64,000 bases of DNA, taken from Butyricicoccus_B sp017886875 (GTDB lineage: Bacteria; Bacillota; Clostridia; Oscillospirales; Butyricicoccaceae). The stretch lies in NCBI GenBank assembly GCA_963931655.1, contig OZ007036.1, forward strand, positions 1,922,001 to 1,986,000, read 5' to 3'. Shown one piece after another: positions 17,972 to 25,869 of this stretch. A program made the position numbers and the translations under genes. Position 1 is the stretch's first letter, and each line of letters starts with the position of its first letter. The notes below the pieces were generated by a model that saw only the letters and a program-made list of their open reading frames with translations, was not told the DNA's origin and searched no databases.

Positions 17972-19106
17972 GGTAATGACTGTTTTTGGTACTAGACCAG
18001 AAGCGATTAAAATGGCTCCACTTGTTCACGCAGTGGAAAAAAACGAAAATATGGAGTCAATAGTTTGCGTTACTGCACAACATCGTCAAATGCTTGACCA
18101 AGTGCTTGAAATTTTTGATATAAAGCCAGATTATGACCTTGATATTATGCAGCCAAAACAGACACTATCTACTATAACAGAAAAATCACTTCATGGTTTA
18201 GATGAGGTGTTAAATACTGCTAAACCTGACATTGTTTTAGTGCATGGTGATACTTCAACGGCTTTTGCTGGTGCACTCGGTGCATTTTATCATCAAATTC
18301 CAGTAGGTCATGTTGAAGCTGGACTTCGTACATTTGATAAGTATTCACCATTTCCAGAGGAAATGAACAGAAAACTTATTGGTCAAATTGCAGAACTGCA
18401 TTTTGCACCAACTCCAAGAAATAGCGAAAACTTAAAACGTGAAAATATTTGTGATGGCGTTTATATTTGTGGTAATACTGTAGTTGATGCAATTCATATG
18501 ACTGTAAAGCCAGACTATAAATTTAAAGATAAAAGTTTAAATAAGCTTGATTTTGAAAATAATAGAGTTGTGCTTGTAACTGCTCACCGTAGAGAAAACT
18601 ATGGCGAGCCAATGGAAAATATTTATAATGCGATTTTAGAGCTTGCAAATAAATATACTGATGTACATTTTGTATATCCTGTGCATTTAAGCCCATATGT
18701 TCGTGAAACATCGGAAAAAATTCTAGGTGGTCATAATAGAATACATCTTATCGCACCGCTTTCAGTTGATGAAATGCATAATTTAATGTCACGCTGTTAT
18801 ATGATTATGACAGACTCTGGAGGACTTCAGGAAGAAGCTCCTAGCCTTGGTAAACCTGTTTTAGTTTTAAGAAAGGAAACCGAAAGACCAGAGGCTGTTG
18901 AAGCGGGGACTGTTAAACTTGCAGGTATTCATAAAGAAAATATTTATAAGCTCGCTTGTGAACTTTTTGATGATAAAACTGCTTATGAAAAAATGGCTCA
19001 TGCAGTAAATCCTTATGGTGATGGTCACGCTTGTGAGCGTATTTTACAGGCAATAGAACATCATTTTAAACTTAGAGAAGATGCACCACAAGCTTTCATG
19101 CCTTAA
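17958..19106 (+). CDS. mnaA: UDP-N-acetylglucosamine 2-epimerase (non-hydrolysing)
   Basis: 382-residue epimerase interconverting UDP-GlcNAc and UDP-ManNAc. It opens with KVMTVFGTRPEAIKMAPL and contains VHGDTSTAF near residue 94, HVEAGLRTFDKYSPFPEE near residue 117, and TDSGGLQEEAPSLGKPVLVLR near residue 285. UDP-ManNAc is the second sugar donor for the teichoic-acid linkage unit started by TagO, which matches the overlap with tagO. The ATG at 17958 follows CAGGAGGA. wecB is an equivalent name. Confidence 0.94.
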   Translation: MSKIKVMTVFGTRPEAIKMAPLVHAVEKNENMESIVCVTAQHRQMLDQVLEIFDIKPDYDLDIMQPKQTLSTITEKSLHGLDEVLNTAKPDIVLVHGDTSTAFAGALGAFYHQIPVGHVEAGLRTFDKYSPFPEEMNRKLIGQIAELHFAPTPRNSENLKRENICDGVYICGNTVVDAIHMTVKPDYKFKDKSLNKLDFENNRVVLVTAHRRENYGEPMENIYNAILELANKYTDVHFVYPVHLSPYVRETSEKILGGHNRIHLIAPLSVDEMHNLMSRCYMIMTDSGGLQEEAPSLGKPVLVLRKETERPEAVEAGTVKLAGIHKENIYKLACELFDDKTAYEKMAHAVNPYGDGHACERILQAIEHHFKLREDAPQAFMP

Positions 19107-19129
19107 ATATTAAAAAGGAGGTGTAAATT

Positions 19130-19879
19130 TTGAAAAAGTTAAATCCTCCTATGATTGCAGCACTTGGAACACTATTTATTATAATTGCTCTTGCTGTTGG
19201 GCTTTATTTATCAGGTGTTGCATATCAATCGCCAGATGAAATAGTATCTTTATCTGATGCAGACCGTTCACCAACTGATTTACAGATGTTTGAACAAAAC
19301 CTTGCAATAGCGGGCAATGTTCAAATTGATAATACAAATGTGAAACAGGTTATATCAAGCCTTGTAAGACCTCAAACTTACACAGCATTAATAACAAATA
19401 CTTTGTATTATGATGATACATCTGGTAACATTTCATGTAAACAATATGTAAGAGATAATGCTTCTCGTGTGGATTATCTAAAAACTGATGGTTCTATAGA
19501 TTATTCACAGATATATTTTGAAGATATATGTTATATGATAATGGGTGATAGCTTCACACAAATGCCAGTTGGAAATTTTACACTTGATACATCTTCAATG
19601 CTTCCCACTTATGAAACCATTTTAGATATGAATGATGAGTATATAACGGGTAGTAGAATGTATGAACAAAATGGTCAAATGATAATTGAAATTGATACAG
19701 ATATAGATAAAGCGATTGGAATTTATCGCATATCGCTTAAAAATGGTTTGCTTTATTCAGCAGACTTTTCTAAAGATGGTAAAATGATTAGAAAAGTTGA
19801 GGTAGCTGTAACAGATGAAATACCTTCACAGGATAAATTTATTTTACCTAATGAATCAACTCCTATTTATGAAAAATAG
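19130..19879 (+). CDS. Unrecognised membrane-anchored extracytoplasmic protein
   Basis: 249 residues. A short basic N-terminus and one hydrophobic segment (about residues 8-28) suggest an uncleaved signal anchor; the remaining roughly 220 residues would be outside the membrane. There is no lipobox. The domain is mixed alpha/beta in composition with single Cys residues near 102 and 133, and I do not recognise the family. It starts with TTG, directly after a textbook AAAGGAGGTG. It follows mnaA by 23 bases and probably belongs to the tagO-mnaA operon, so an envelope role is likely but not shown. Confidence 0.7.
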   Translation: MKKLNPPMIAALGTLFIIIALAVGLYLSGVAYQSPDEIVSLSDADRSPTDLQMFEQNLAIAGNVQIDNTNVKQVISSLVRPQTYTALITNTLYYDDTSGNISCKQYVRDNASRVDYLKTDGSIDYSQIYFEDICYMIMGDSFTQMPVGNFTLDTSSMLPTYETILDMNDEYITGSRMYEQNGQMIIEIDTDIDKAIGIYRISLKNGLLYSADFSKDGKMIRKVEVAVTDEIPSQDKFILPNESTPIYEK

Positions 19880-19912
19880 GAGTTTAATTTATTAAAAATG
19901 GAGTTATGAAAA

Positions 19913-21160
19913 ATGGAAAATTATCTTGGAATATCCGAGAAAACATATCAGCTAGGCAAAGAAGCTGAAAAGAAAATTAAACCTTATTTAGAGCGTTTAG
20001 ATGAAATTTGTGATATAAATACGCAAAGGGTGCTTGCAGCTTTTAGAAAACATAGAGTTTCTGACAGTATGTTTGCAGGTACTACTGGTTACGGTTATGA
20101 TGACCACGGTCGTGATACACTTGATAAAATCTATGCAGATTTATTTGGTGCTGAAGCTGCTCTTGTTAGAATCGGCTTTGTAAATGGTACACATGCACTA
20201 TGCTGTGCATTATTTTCTGCTCTAAAATCAGGTGATGTTATTTTAAGTGTTACAAGTGCACCTTATGACACACTTTTAGGCACTATAACAGGCGATTATA
20301 TGGGCAGTATGAAAAATTACGGTATTAAATATCGTCAGGTCGATTTAAAAGACGGTTTACCAGATTTAGAGGCAATCAAGCAGGCTGCAAAAGCTGATGA
20401 TATAAAACTTGTATATATTCAGCGTTCACGTGGTTATGCAGTTCGCCAAACTCTAAGCTGTGCAGAGATTGGCGAGATTTGCAAAGTAGTTAAGTCGGTA
20501 AATAAAAACGCAGTTATCATGGTTGATAACTGCTATGGTGAGTTTACAGAAACTATTGAACCAACACATGTTGGTGCAGATTTATGTGCAGGTTCTCTGA
20601 TTAAAAATATAGGTGGTGGACTTGCACCAACAGGCGGTTATGTTGTAGGTCGTAAGGACTTAGTGGAAAATGCCGCTTATCGTTTAACAGCTCCAGGCAT
20701 TGGCGGGGAATGTGGCTGCACAATGGGGCAAAACCGATTATTATATCAAGGCTTATTTATGGCACCACACACAACCACACAAGCAATTAAAACAGCTATT
20801 TTCTGTGCTCAAGTTATGCTTGATTTAGGTTATGAGGTTGACCCACTGCCTGAAACTCCTAGATATGATATAATCCAAACAATAGCTTTTGGTGCTCCAG
20901 AGCCATTACGCCGTTTTTGTGAAGGTATACAGTCTGGTGCTCCAGTTGACTCTTTTGTAACTCCAGAGCCTTGGGCAATGCCGGGATATGATGACCCTGT
21001 TATTATGGCGGCTGGTGCTTTCGTTCAAGGTGCATCTATTGAGCTTTCAGCCGATGCTCCAATGCGTGAACCTTATGTTTGCTTTATGCAAGGTGGACTG
21101 ACTTACTCATCTGGTAAAGCGGGTATTTTACTTGCCGCTGAAAAACTTAATTTAAAATAA
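19913..21160 (+). CDS. YnbB-like PLP enzyme (methionine gamma-lyase / 'aluminium resistance' family)
   Basis: 415-residue fold-type I PLP-dependent protein of the YnbB family, related to cystathionine beta-lyases. TTGYGYDDHGRDTLD near residue 58 and GFVNGTHAL near residue 88 are conserved. The cofactor lysine is expected in GSLIKNIGGGLAPTGGYV near residue 228, after MVDNCYGEF (the PLP-binding Asp). The physiological substrate of the family is uncertain; the 'aluminium resistance' label is historical. It follows the anchored protein by 33 bases and may end the tagO operon. Confidence 0.85.
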   Translation: MENYLGISEKTYQLGKEAEKKIKPYLERLDEICDINTQRVLAAFRKHRVSDSMFAGTTGYGYDDHGRDTLDKIYADLFGAEAALVRIGFVNGTHALCCALFSALKSGDVILSVTSAPYDTLLGTITGDYMGSMKNYGIKYRQVDLKDGLPDLEAIKQAAKADDIKLVYIQRSRGYAVRQTLSCAEIGEICKVVKSVNKNAVIMVDNCYGEFTETIEPTHVGADLCAGSLIKNIGGGLAPTGGYVVGRKDLVENAAYRLTAPGIGGECGCTMGQNRLLYQGLFMAPHTTTQAIKTAIFCAQVMLDLGYEVDPLPETPRYDIIQTIAFGAPEPLRRFCEGIQSGAPVDSFVTPEPWAMPGYDDPVIMAAGAFVQGASIELSADAPMREPYVCFMQGGLTYSSGKAGILLAAEKLNLK

Positions 21161-21253
21161 CCAAAATTTACATATTATATAATTCTCTAATGCCGCACAT
21201 AATACTATCAGCAAATCCCCAATAAACAATTTTTAAAAAGGAGTGTTTGAACA

Positions 21254-21466
21254 ATGTCTAATCAGAATAGTTCTAACAAGATGGTAGTACCAGAGGCTCG
21301 TGCAGCAATGGAGCGTTTCAAGATGGAAGCAGCTTCTGAGGTTGGTGTAGACCTAAAGAAAGGCTACAATGGTGATTTAACATCTCGTCAAGCAGGTTCT
21401 GTTGGCGGTCAGATGGTTAAGAAGATGATTCAGGCTTACGAGCAGGATATGGCTTCTAAGGGCTAA
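21254..21466 (+). CDS. Small acid-soluble spore protein, alpha/beta type
   Basis: 70-residue DNA-binding spore protein. The N-terminal half carries the germination-protease region ERFKMEAASEVGVDLKKGYN and the C-terminal half the conserved DLTSRQAGSVGGQMVKKMI. Alpha/beta SASPs coat spore DNA, switching it to an A-like form that resists UV and heat, and are degraded at germination. The ATG follows AAAAAGGAG. A CATAATA at 21198-21204 resembles a sigma-G -10 element, but I see no good -35. It is a one-gene unit with its own terminator. Confidence 0.95.
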   Translation: MSNQNSSNKMVVPEARAAMERFKMEAASEVGVDLKKGYNGDLTSRQAGSVGGQMVKKMIQAYEQDMASKG

Positions 21467-21479
21467 TCTGAAATAATAG

Positions 21480-21522
21480 AAGGCACAATGCAATGATAAA
21501 AAACTTTGCATTGTGCCTTTTT
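21480..21522 (+). terminator. Terminator of the SASP gene
   Basis: A perfect 14-bp stem (21480-21493 with 21506-21519), 12-base loop, then five T. Confidence 0.88.
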
Positions 21523-21573
21523 GATGTTATACTGTTATATAGTAATTTTCGAGTTAGAGAAAGGCTAAATTCT

Positions 21574-22386
21574 ATGGTTATTGAAAAAGTTCTCAATAAT
21601 AATGTTGTTATCACAAGAAACCTTTCTGGTGTTGAAACGGTTATAATGGGGCGTGGTTTAGCCTTTGGTCATTCAGCAGGTGATGAAGTAGATGAAAGCA
21701 AAATTGAGAAAACTTTCACTATAACAAATTCAAATAATAAAATAGATGAAATTCTATCTGAAATACCTGTTGAGCATATGCTTATAAGTGAAAAAATTAT
21801 AAGTAAAGCTAAAATTACACTTGGTAAGCCTATAAATGACAGTATATACATAAGTTTAAGTGAGCATATATCAGCAGCTATTATGCGTTATAAAAATAAT
21901 AAGGCTTTGGAAAATCCGCTTAAATGGGATATAAAAAGATTTTACCCAAGTGAGTATAAAACTGCATTAATAGCTGAGAAAATTATATTTGATGATTTAA
22001 ATATAAAACTGACAGATGATGAAATTGCTATTTTTGCACTTGATTTTGTAAATGCACAGCAAGACGGTCAAACACTTGCACTTAAAATGACAGAAATAAT
22101 GCAAGAGATATGTAATATAGTAAGTCATTGCTTAGATAAAACATTAGATGAAGACTCGCTTGCTTTTTATAGATTTATAACTCATTTGAAATTTTTTGCA
22201 CAGCGTATACTTTCAAATACACATTATGATGATAATATGAATATGGTTTTAAAATCTGTTGCAGAACAAAATCCAGTTGCTTATAAATGCACTGAAAAAA
22301 TAGCAAAACATCTTCAAAATAATTATAATTTTAAAATGACATCAGATGAAATATTATATTTATGCCTTCATATTTCAAGATTATAA
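21574..22386 (+). CDS. BglG/LicT-family PRD transcription antiterminator
   Basis: 270 residues: a CAT RNA-binding domain (1-55, with VIEKVLNNNVV and GRGLAFGHSAGDEVD), then PRD1 and PRD2. These proteins bind RAT hairpins and block terminators, and sugar-PTS phosphorylation of PRD histidines controls them. Of the four LicT histidines, three are kept: H98 (SEHIS), H204 (THLKFFAQR) and H266 (LHISRL). The second PRD1 histidine is replaced by Asp157 (FALDFVNA). A good RAT lies upstream of nagB about 1 kb away, and no PTS gene is in the window. The ATG at 21574 is preferred because the longer reading runs through the SASP terminator. Confidence 0.92.
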   Translation: MVIEKVLNNNVVITRNLSGVETVIMGRGLAFGHSAGDEVDESKIEKTFTITNSNNKIDEILSEIPVEHMLISEKIISKAKITLGKPINDSIYISLSEHISAAIMRYKNNKALENPLKWDIKRFYPSEYKTALIAEKIIFDDLNIKLTDDEIAIFALDFVNAQQDGQTLALKMTEIMQEICNIVSHCLDKTLDEDSLAFYRFITHLKFFAQRILSNTHYDDNMNMVLKSVAEQNPVAYKCTEKIAKHLQNNYNFKMTSDEILYLCLHISRL

Positions 22387-23253
22387 ATGTGTTTTAATTG
22401 TATAGCTTGCATTGAAAACGCCCTTAGGCTCAAGCAAATTTTCAAATGGACGGTCTTTTATATCGCCAGTGTAGCCTTCTGGGTCACAAACGCCATACCA
22501 AGGTTCAATACAGAAAAATGGTGCATTTTTGCCTGCTGGTGTCCAAAGAGCTAAAACAGGTGTATCAAAGCTAACTGTGATATATGGCTTTTTATCTTTA
22601 TCGCAAAGTGAAACTTCATTAAGCTGTCCATTTTCAAATAAAATGGTTTGTAAATTTATAAGCTCTTTTGTTATATTAATATAGCCGTTTTCTGTGGTTA
22701 TAGGAATATATTCATTTAGTGTAAGACTATTTTCACTAACCTTAGTTGATTTTAAATCAGTATATTTATCAAACTTTAGATAACATTCCTCTTGTTTGCA
22801 TGAATTATCTGGAGGGCAGATAAATGCAGGGTGACCGCCTATTGAAAATGGTAAAATATCGTTAGATGGGTTTATAACACGCCACAAAACTTCAAGTGTA
22901 TCATCTATGAGTTTGTAACCCACTTCTAAACGAAATTCAAAAGGATAATTTTTTAGGGTGTTTTCATTGCTTTCAAGATAAAACCAGATTTCATTTTCGG
23001 TTTGACTTAAAAGAGAAAATTCGGTATCTCTTGCAAAACCATGGGCTGTCATAGGATAGCATTTAGAATTTATATGATATTGCATGTTATTTGTTTTACC
23101 AATAAAAGGGAATAAGACAGGTGAAACTCTGCCCCAGTATTTAGCGTCACCTGACCACATATACTCGGTTTTGCCTTTTAGTGAGCGAAGTTCTGCACCA
23201 TGACTTTCAAATTGTGCGGTTAGTAATTCGTTTTTTATGGTATATAATGCCAT
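22381..23253 (-). CDS. Aldose 1-epimerase family protein (LacX/YeaD-like mutarotase)
   Basis: 290-residue beta-sandwich protein of the galactose-mutarotase superfamily, LacX-like branch. Family segments: GAELRSLKG near residue 19, SPVLFPFIG near residue 44, TAHGFARD near residue 69 (His likely catalytic), and SIGGHPAFICP near residue 157 (second His). It probably interconverts anomers of a hexose or hexose phosphate; the substrate is not known. It lies on the opposite strand between the antiterminator and nagB. The stop codons of this gene and of the antiterminator sit back to back in the palindrome TTATAA, with no terminator. Confidence 0.85.
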   Translation of the reverse strand: MALYTIKNELLTAQFESHGAELRSLKGKTEYMWSGDAKYWGRVSPVLFPFIGKTNNMQYHINSKCYPMTAHGFARDTEFSLLSQTENEIWFYLESNENTLKNYPFEFRLEVGYKLIDDTLEVLWRVINPSNDILPFSIGGHPAFICPPDNSCKQEECYLKFDKYTDLKSTKVSENSLTLNEYIPITTENGYINITKELINLQTILFENGQLNEVSLCDKDKKPYITVSFDTPVLALWTPAGKNAPFFCIEPWYGVCDPEGYTGDIKDRPFENLLEPKGVFNASYTIKTHL

Positions 23254-23333
23254 TTTATCTCTTCCTTTCAGGTTTTATATAATAATATAACTATAAATTC
23301 TATTAAATTGCAATATGATTTTTTAAAAATCTG

Positions 23334-23362
23334 TTGACATAGATAAAAAGCAGTGTTATATT
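23334..23362 (+). promoter_or_regulatory. Sigma-A promoter of nagB
   Basis: TTGACA at 23334-23339, a 17-bp spacer and TATATT at 23357-23362, about 35 bases upstream of the RAT hairpin. Confidence 0.8.
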
Positions 23363-23403
23363 TAAATTATTCTAAAGTGAATAATGAACTTTCTGAAATG
23401 TTC

Positions 23404-23432
23404 GGATTGTTACTGGTAATGCAGGCAAGACC
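23404..23432 (+). promoter_or_regulatory. Ribonucleic antiterminator (RAT) element in the nagB leader
   Basis: The stretch begins GGATTGTTACTG and ends GCAGGCAAGACC with TAAT-type loop bases between, nearly identical to the RATs bound by LicT and SacT/SacY. Its 3' end overlaps the 5' arm of the terminator stem, as required for mutually exclusive folding. Confidence 0.88.
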
Positions 23433-23492
23433 AAGTTTTCAAACAAAATATACCCGCTATAGGTGTATCTGTTTGGGCTTAGGTCTTTTTTT
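23427..23492 (+). terminator. Leader terminator overlapping the RAT, before nagB
   Basis: AAGACCAAG (23427-23435) pairs with CTT-A-GGTCTT near 23478-23487, extended by CAAACA/TGTTTG, and a seven-T run ends at 23492. RAT folding would sequester its 5' arm. Confidence 0.85.
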
Positions 23493-23522
23493 GTTGCAAT
23501 TTTTAAAGGAGTTTGAGTTATT

Positions 23523-24257
23523 ATGAAAATCATCAGAGCAAAAGATTATAACGACATGAGCCGCAAAGCAGCTAATATTATTTCTGCACAGGTTATTTTA
23601 AAGCCTAATAGTGTGTTAGGTCTTGCAACAGGTTCTTCACCAATAGGTATCTATCAGCAGCTAATCAAGTGGTATGAAAAAGGCGATATTGATTTCTCTG
23701 AAGTTACCACTGTAAACCTTGATGAATACTATGGTCTTAGTCCTGAAGATGAGCAGAGTTATCATAATTTTATGTATACTAATTTCTTTAATCATGTAAA
23801 CATTCCTAGAGATAGAATAAATCTGCCAAACGGTATGGAAACAGATGAGGCTAAAGAATGTGCTAGATATGATGCACTTTTAAATAGCATTGGTGGAGTT
23901 GATATGCAGCTTTTGGGTATCGGTAGAAATGGTCATATCGGTTTTAATGAACCTAGTGACTGCTATAGCAAAGGTACTCATTGTGTAGAGCTTGCTGAGT
24001 CCACAATCGAAGCTAATAAGCGTTTCTTTGCAAGTGCTGATGATGTTCCTCGTCGTGCTTATTCTATGGGCATACATACCATTATGGCAGCCAAAAAGGT
24101 TATTGTTGTTGCAAGCGGTGAAGATAAGGCTTGGGCAATCAAGGAATCCTGTTTTGGTCCTGTAACTCCTAATGTTCCAGGCTCTATTTTACAGCTACAT
24201 AATGATGCTATTGTTATAGCTGATGAAGCTGCTCTTTCTCTTGTTGATAAAATTTAA
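23523..24257 (+). CDS. nagB: Glucosamine-6-phosphate deaminase
   Basis: 244-residue isomerase/deaminase converting glucosamine-6-phosphate to fructose-6-phosphate and ammonia. Signatures: GLATGSSPIGIY near residue 38, NLDEYYGL near residue 67 (active-site Asp), LLGIGRNGHIGFNEP near residue 130 with the catalytic His, and ESCFGPVTPNVPGS near residue 205. It lacks the C-terminal allosteric extension of the E. coli enzyme, as is usual in Firmicutes. Its leader holds a promoter, RAT and terminator, so expression should depend on an antiterminator. No nagA is adjacent. Confidence 0.96.
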   Translation: MKIIRAKDYNDMSRKAANIISAQVILKPNSVLGLATGSSPIGIYQQLIKWYEKGDIDFSEVTTVNLDEYYGLSPEDEQSYHNFMYTNFFNHVNIPRDRINLPNGMETDEAKECARYDALLNSIGGVDMQLLGIGRNGHIGFNEPSDCYSKGTHCVELAESTIEANKRFFASADDVPRRAYSMGIHTIMAAKKVIVVASGEDKAWAIKESCFGPVTPNVPGSILQLHNDAIVIADEAALSLVDKI

Positions 24258-24291
24258 TTTAACAAATATCTACCCATTCCATTTTACTTAT

Positions 24292-24333
24292 GGCTTATAT
24301 TTGCTTTTTAATAAGCGAATATAAGCCGTTTTT
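24292..24333 (+). terminator. Terminator of nagB
   Basis: GGCTTATATT (24292-24301) pairs with AATATAAGCC (24318-24327), with inner pairing GC/GC, followed by GTTTTTATT. Confidence 0.8.
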
Positions 24334-24343
24334 ATTATATGCA

Positions 24344-24373
24344 TTGACTTTTTGGATATAATATAGATATAAT
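24344..24373 (+). promoter_or_regulatory. Sigma-A promoter of rpiA
   Basis: TTGACT at 24344-24349, an 18-bp spacer and TATAAT at 24368-24373. Confidence 0.7.
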
Positions 24374-24407
24374 GTAAACAGGTATGTTGTAATTTGGAGG
24401 AATAGAA

Positions 24408-25082
24408 ATGGACAAGAAAAAAATTGCTGGCGATAAAGCGGCTGAGTTTGTAAAAGATGGTATGATTGTAGGTTTAGGCACTGGCTCAACTGCTTATCAT
24501 GTTGTAAATGCAGTAGGTGAGATGGTGAAAAATGGTCTTAAAATCAAGGCTGTACCTACATCTAAAGCAACAGAGGAACAAGCAAGGTCGCTAGGTATTC
24601 CACTGCTTACTATTGATGAAGTGGATTACATTGATATTGATATTGATGGTGTAGATGAAATTGACCCACAGTTTAATGCAATTAAAGGCGGCGGCGGTGC
24701 TTTATACCGTGAAAAAGTAGTTGCTGATATCTCAAAAGAAGTTATTTGGATTATGGACGAAAGCAAACTTGTAGATGCTATTGGTGCTTTCCCACTTGCT
24801 GTTGAAATAGCTCAATATGGTTATAAGCAAACCATGCAGAAAATGACCGATTTTGGTTTAAATCCTGTGCTTAGAATTAGAGATGAAAAACCATATATCA
24901 CTGATAATGGTAACTTTATCGCTGATTTGCATTTGGGTGCTGGTTTTGATATCGCTGATGTTGCTGAAAAGCTTAATAATATGGTTGGCGTTTTAGAGCA
25001 TGGTCTATTTTTAAACACCTGTAAAAAGATTGTTTTAGGTACAGAAAACAGTGCTGTTGTAACCGAAAATACTGCAAAATAA
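24408..25082 (+). CDS. rpiA: Ribose-5-phosphate isomerase A
   Basis: 224-residue isomerase of the pentose phosphate pathway. The substrate loop GLGTGSTAYH lies at residues 24-33, DIDGVDEIDPQ near residue 81 and KGGGGALYREKVVA near residue 93 carry the active-site Asp and Glu, and DESKLV follows. Length is normal for RpiA. It has its own promoter; the ATG follows TTGGAGG. The neighbouring nagB also feeds hexose phosphate, but a terminator separates the two. Confidence 0.96.
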   Translation: MDKKKIAGDKAAEFVKDGMIVGLGTGSTAYHVVNAVGEMVKNGLKIKAVPTSKATEEQARSLGIPLLTIDEVDYIDIDIDGVDEIDPQFNAIKGGGGALYREKVVADISKEVIWIMDESKLVDAIGAFPLAVEIAQYGYKQTMQKMTDFGLNPVLRIRDEKPYITDNGNFIADLHLGAGFDIADVAEKLNNMVGVLEHGLFLNTCKKIVLGTENSAVVTENTAK

Positions 25083-25096
25083 AAAGTAAAAATAGC

Positions 25097-25125
25097 TTGA
25101 CAAATGTAGAAAGATGTGTTATCCT
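25097..25125 (+). promoter_or_regulatory. Sigma-A promoter of the rplU operon
   Basis: TTGACA at 25097-25102, a 17-bp spacer and TATCCT at 25120-25125. Confidence 0.7.
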
Positions 25126-25130
25126 ACATA

Positions 25131-25222
25131 AAGCCGCATCAAGTGGGGTAAATGAAGTTTGCCCATGTGTGGCAACACCCGCAAGAGCGTGACTCTAATA
25201 ATGAAAGAGAGGTGCTACCGAA
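25131..25222 (+). promoter_or_regulatory. Ribosomal protein L21 leader
   Basis: The leader between the promoter and rplU carries the GCCGCATCAAGTGGGG segment and further short GC-rich pairings expected of the L21 leader family, an autoregulatory mRNA element upstream of rplU in Firmicutes. I judged it by position and sequence, not by a covariance model. Confidence 0.75.
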
Positions 25223-25534
25223 ATGTATGCAATTCTAGTAACTGGTGGCAAGCAGTACAAAGTATCCGAAGGTGACGTTATTTACGTTGAAAAGCTAGGC
25301 GTAGAGAACGGCGAAACCGTAACTTTTGACAAGATTTTAGCAGTAGGCAATGGTGCTGAACTAAAAGTTGGTGCTCCTTATGTTGAAGGTGCAACTGTTA
25401 CCGCTACAGCTGATAAGACTGGCAAGCAGAAGAAAATTAACATCTTCAAGATGAAGCCAAAGAAGGGCTACCGTCGTCGTCAGGGTCATCGTCAGCCTTA
25501 CACAAAGGTAACTATTGGTGCGATTAAGGCGTAA
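25223..25534 (+). CDS. rplU: 50S ribosomal protein L21
   Basis: 103-residue bL21, which binds 23S rRNA. It begins MYAILVTGGKQYKVSEGD and ends with the rRNA-binding KKGYRRRQGHRQPYTKV region. It opens the conserved rplU-prp-rpmA-obgE order. Its TAA overlaps the prp start by one base (TAATG), so translation is coupled. The ATG follows GAGAGGTG. Confidence 0.97.
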   Translation: MYAILVTGGKQYKVSEGDVIYVEKLGVENGETVTFDKILAVGNGAELKVGAPYVEGATVTATADKTGKQKKINIFKMKPKKGYRRRQGHRQPYTKVTIGAIKA

Positions 25535-25869
25535 TGACTCGTATTACGTTTTTTCTGTCGCAAGATAAAATACAGGCAGTCGATTTACTCGGTCATGCAG
25601 GTTATGCAGAAGAAGGCGAGGATATCGTCTGTGCGGCAATAACAAGTGCAGTGCAGTTAACTCACGCTTTATTGTTTGATGTTCAAAAAACAAATGTTGA
25701 TGCTATCATTGAAGATGATGGTGCTCACATTCGTTTGACTCTGCCTGCAAATGAGCTTAATAAAGGTCAAGATGGTATGAAAGCTCTTAGAATTTTCTAT
25801 ACCGAACTTGCAGCTCAATATTCTGAATTCGTAAGCGTAATGGAGGTGCAAAACGATGCTGAAGATTAG
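25534..25869 (+). CDS. prp: Ribosomal-processing cysteine protease Prp
   Basis: 111-residue protease that removes the N-terminal extension of L27. The catalytic pair is visible as His21 in LLGHAGYAEEG and Cys33 in EDIVCAAITSAVQLT. It lies between rplU and rpmA, overlapping both (1 and 14 bases), and the matching cleavage site LQFF-AHKKG is present in the downstream L27. Processing is known to be essential in Staphylococcus, and the paired features strongly suggest the same here. Confidence 0.94.
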   Translation: MTRITFFLSQDKIQAVDLLGHAGYAEEGEDIVCAAITSAVQLTHALLFDVQKTNVDAIIEDDGAHIRLTLPANELNKGQDGMKALRIFYTELAAQYSEFVSVMEVQNDAED

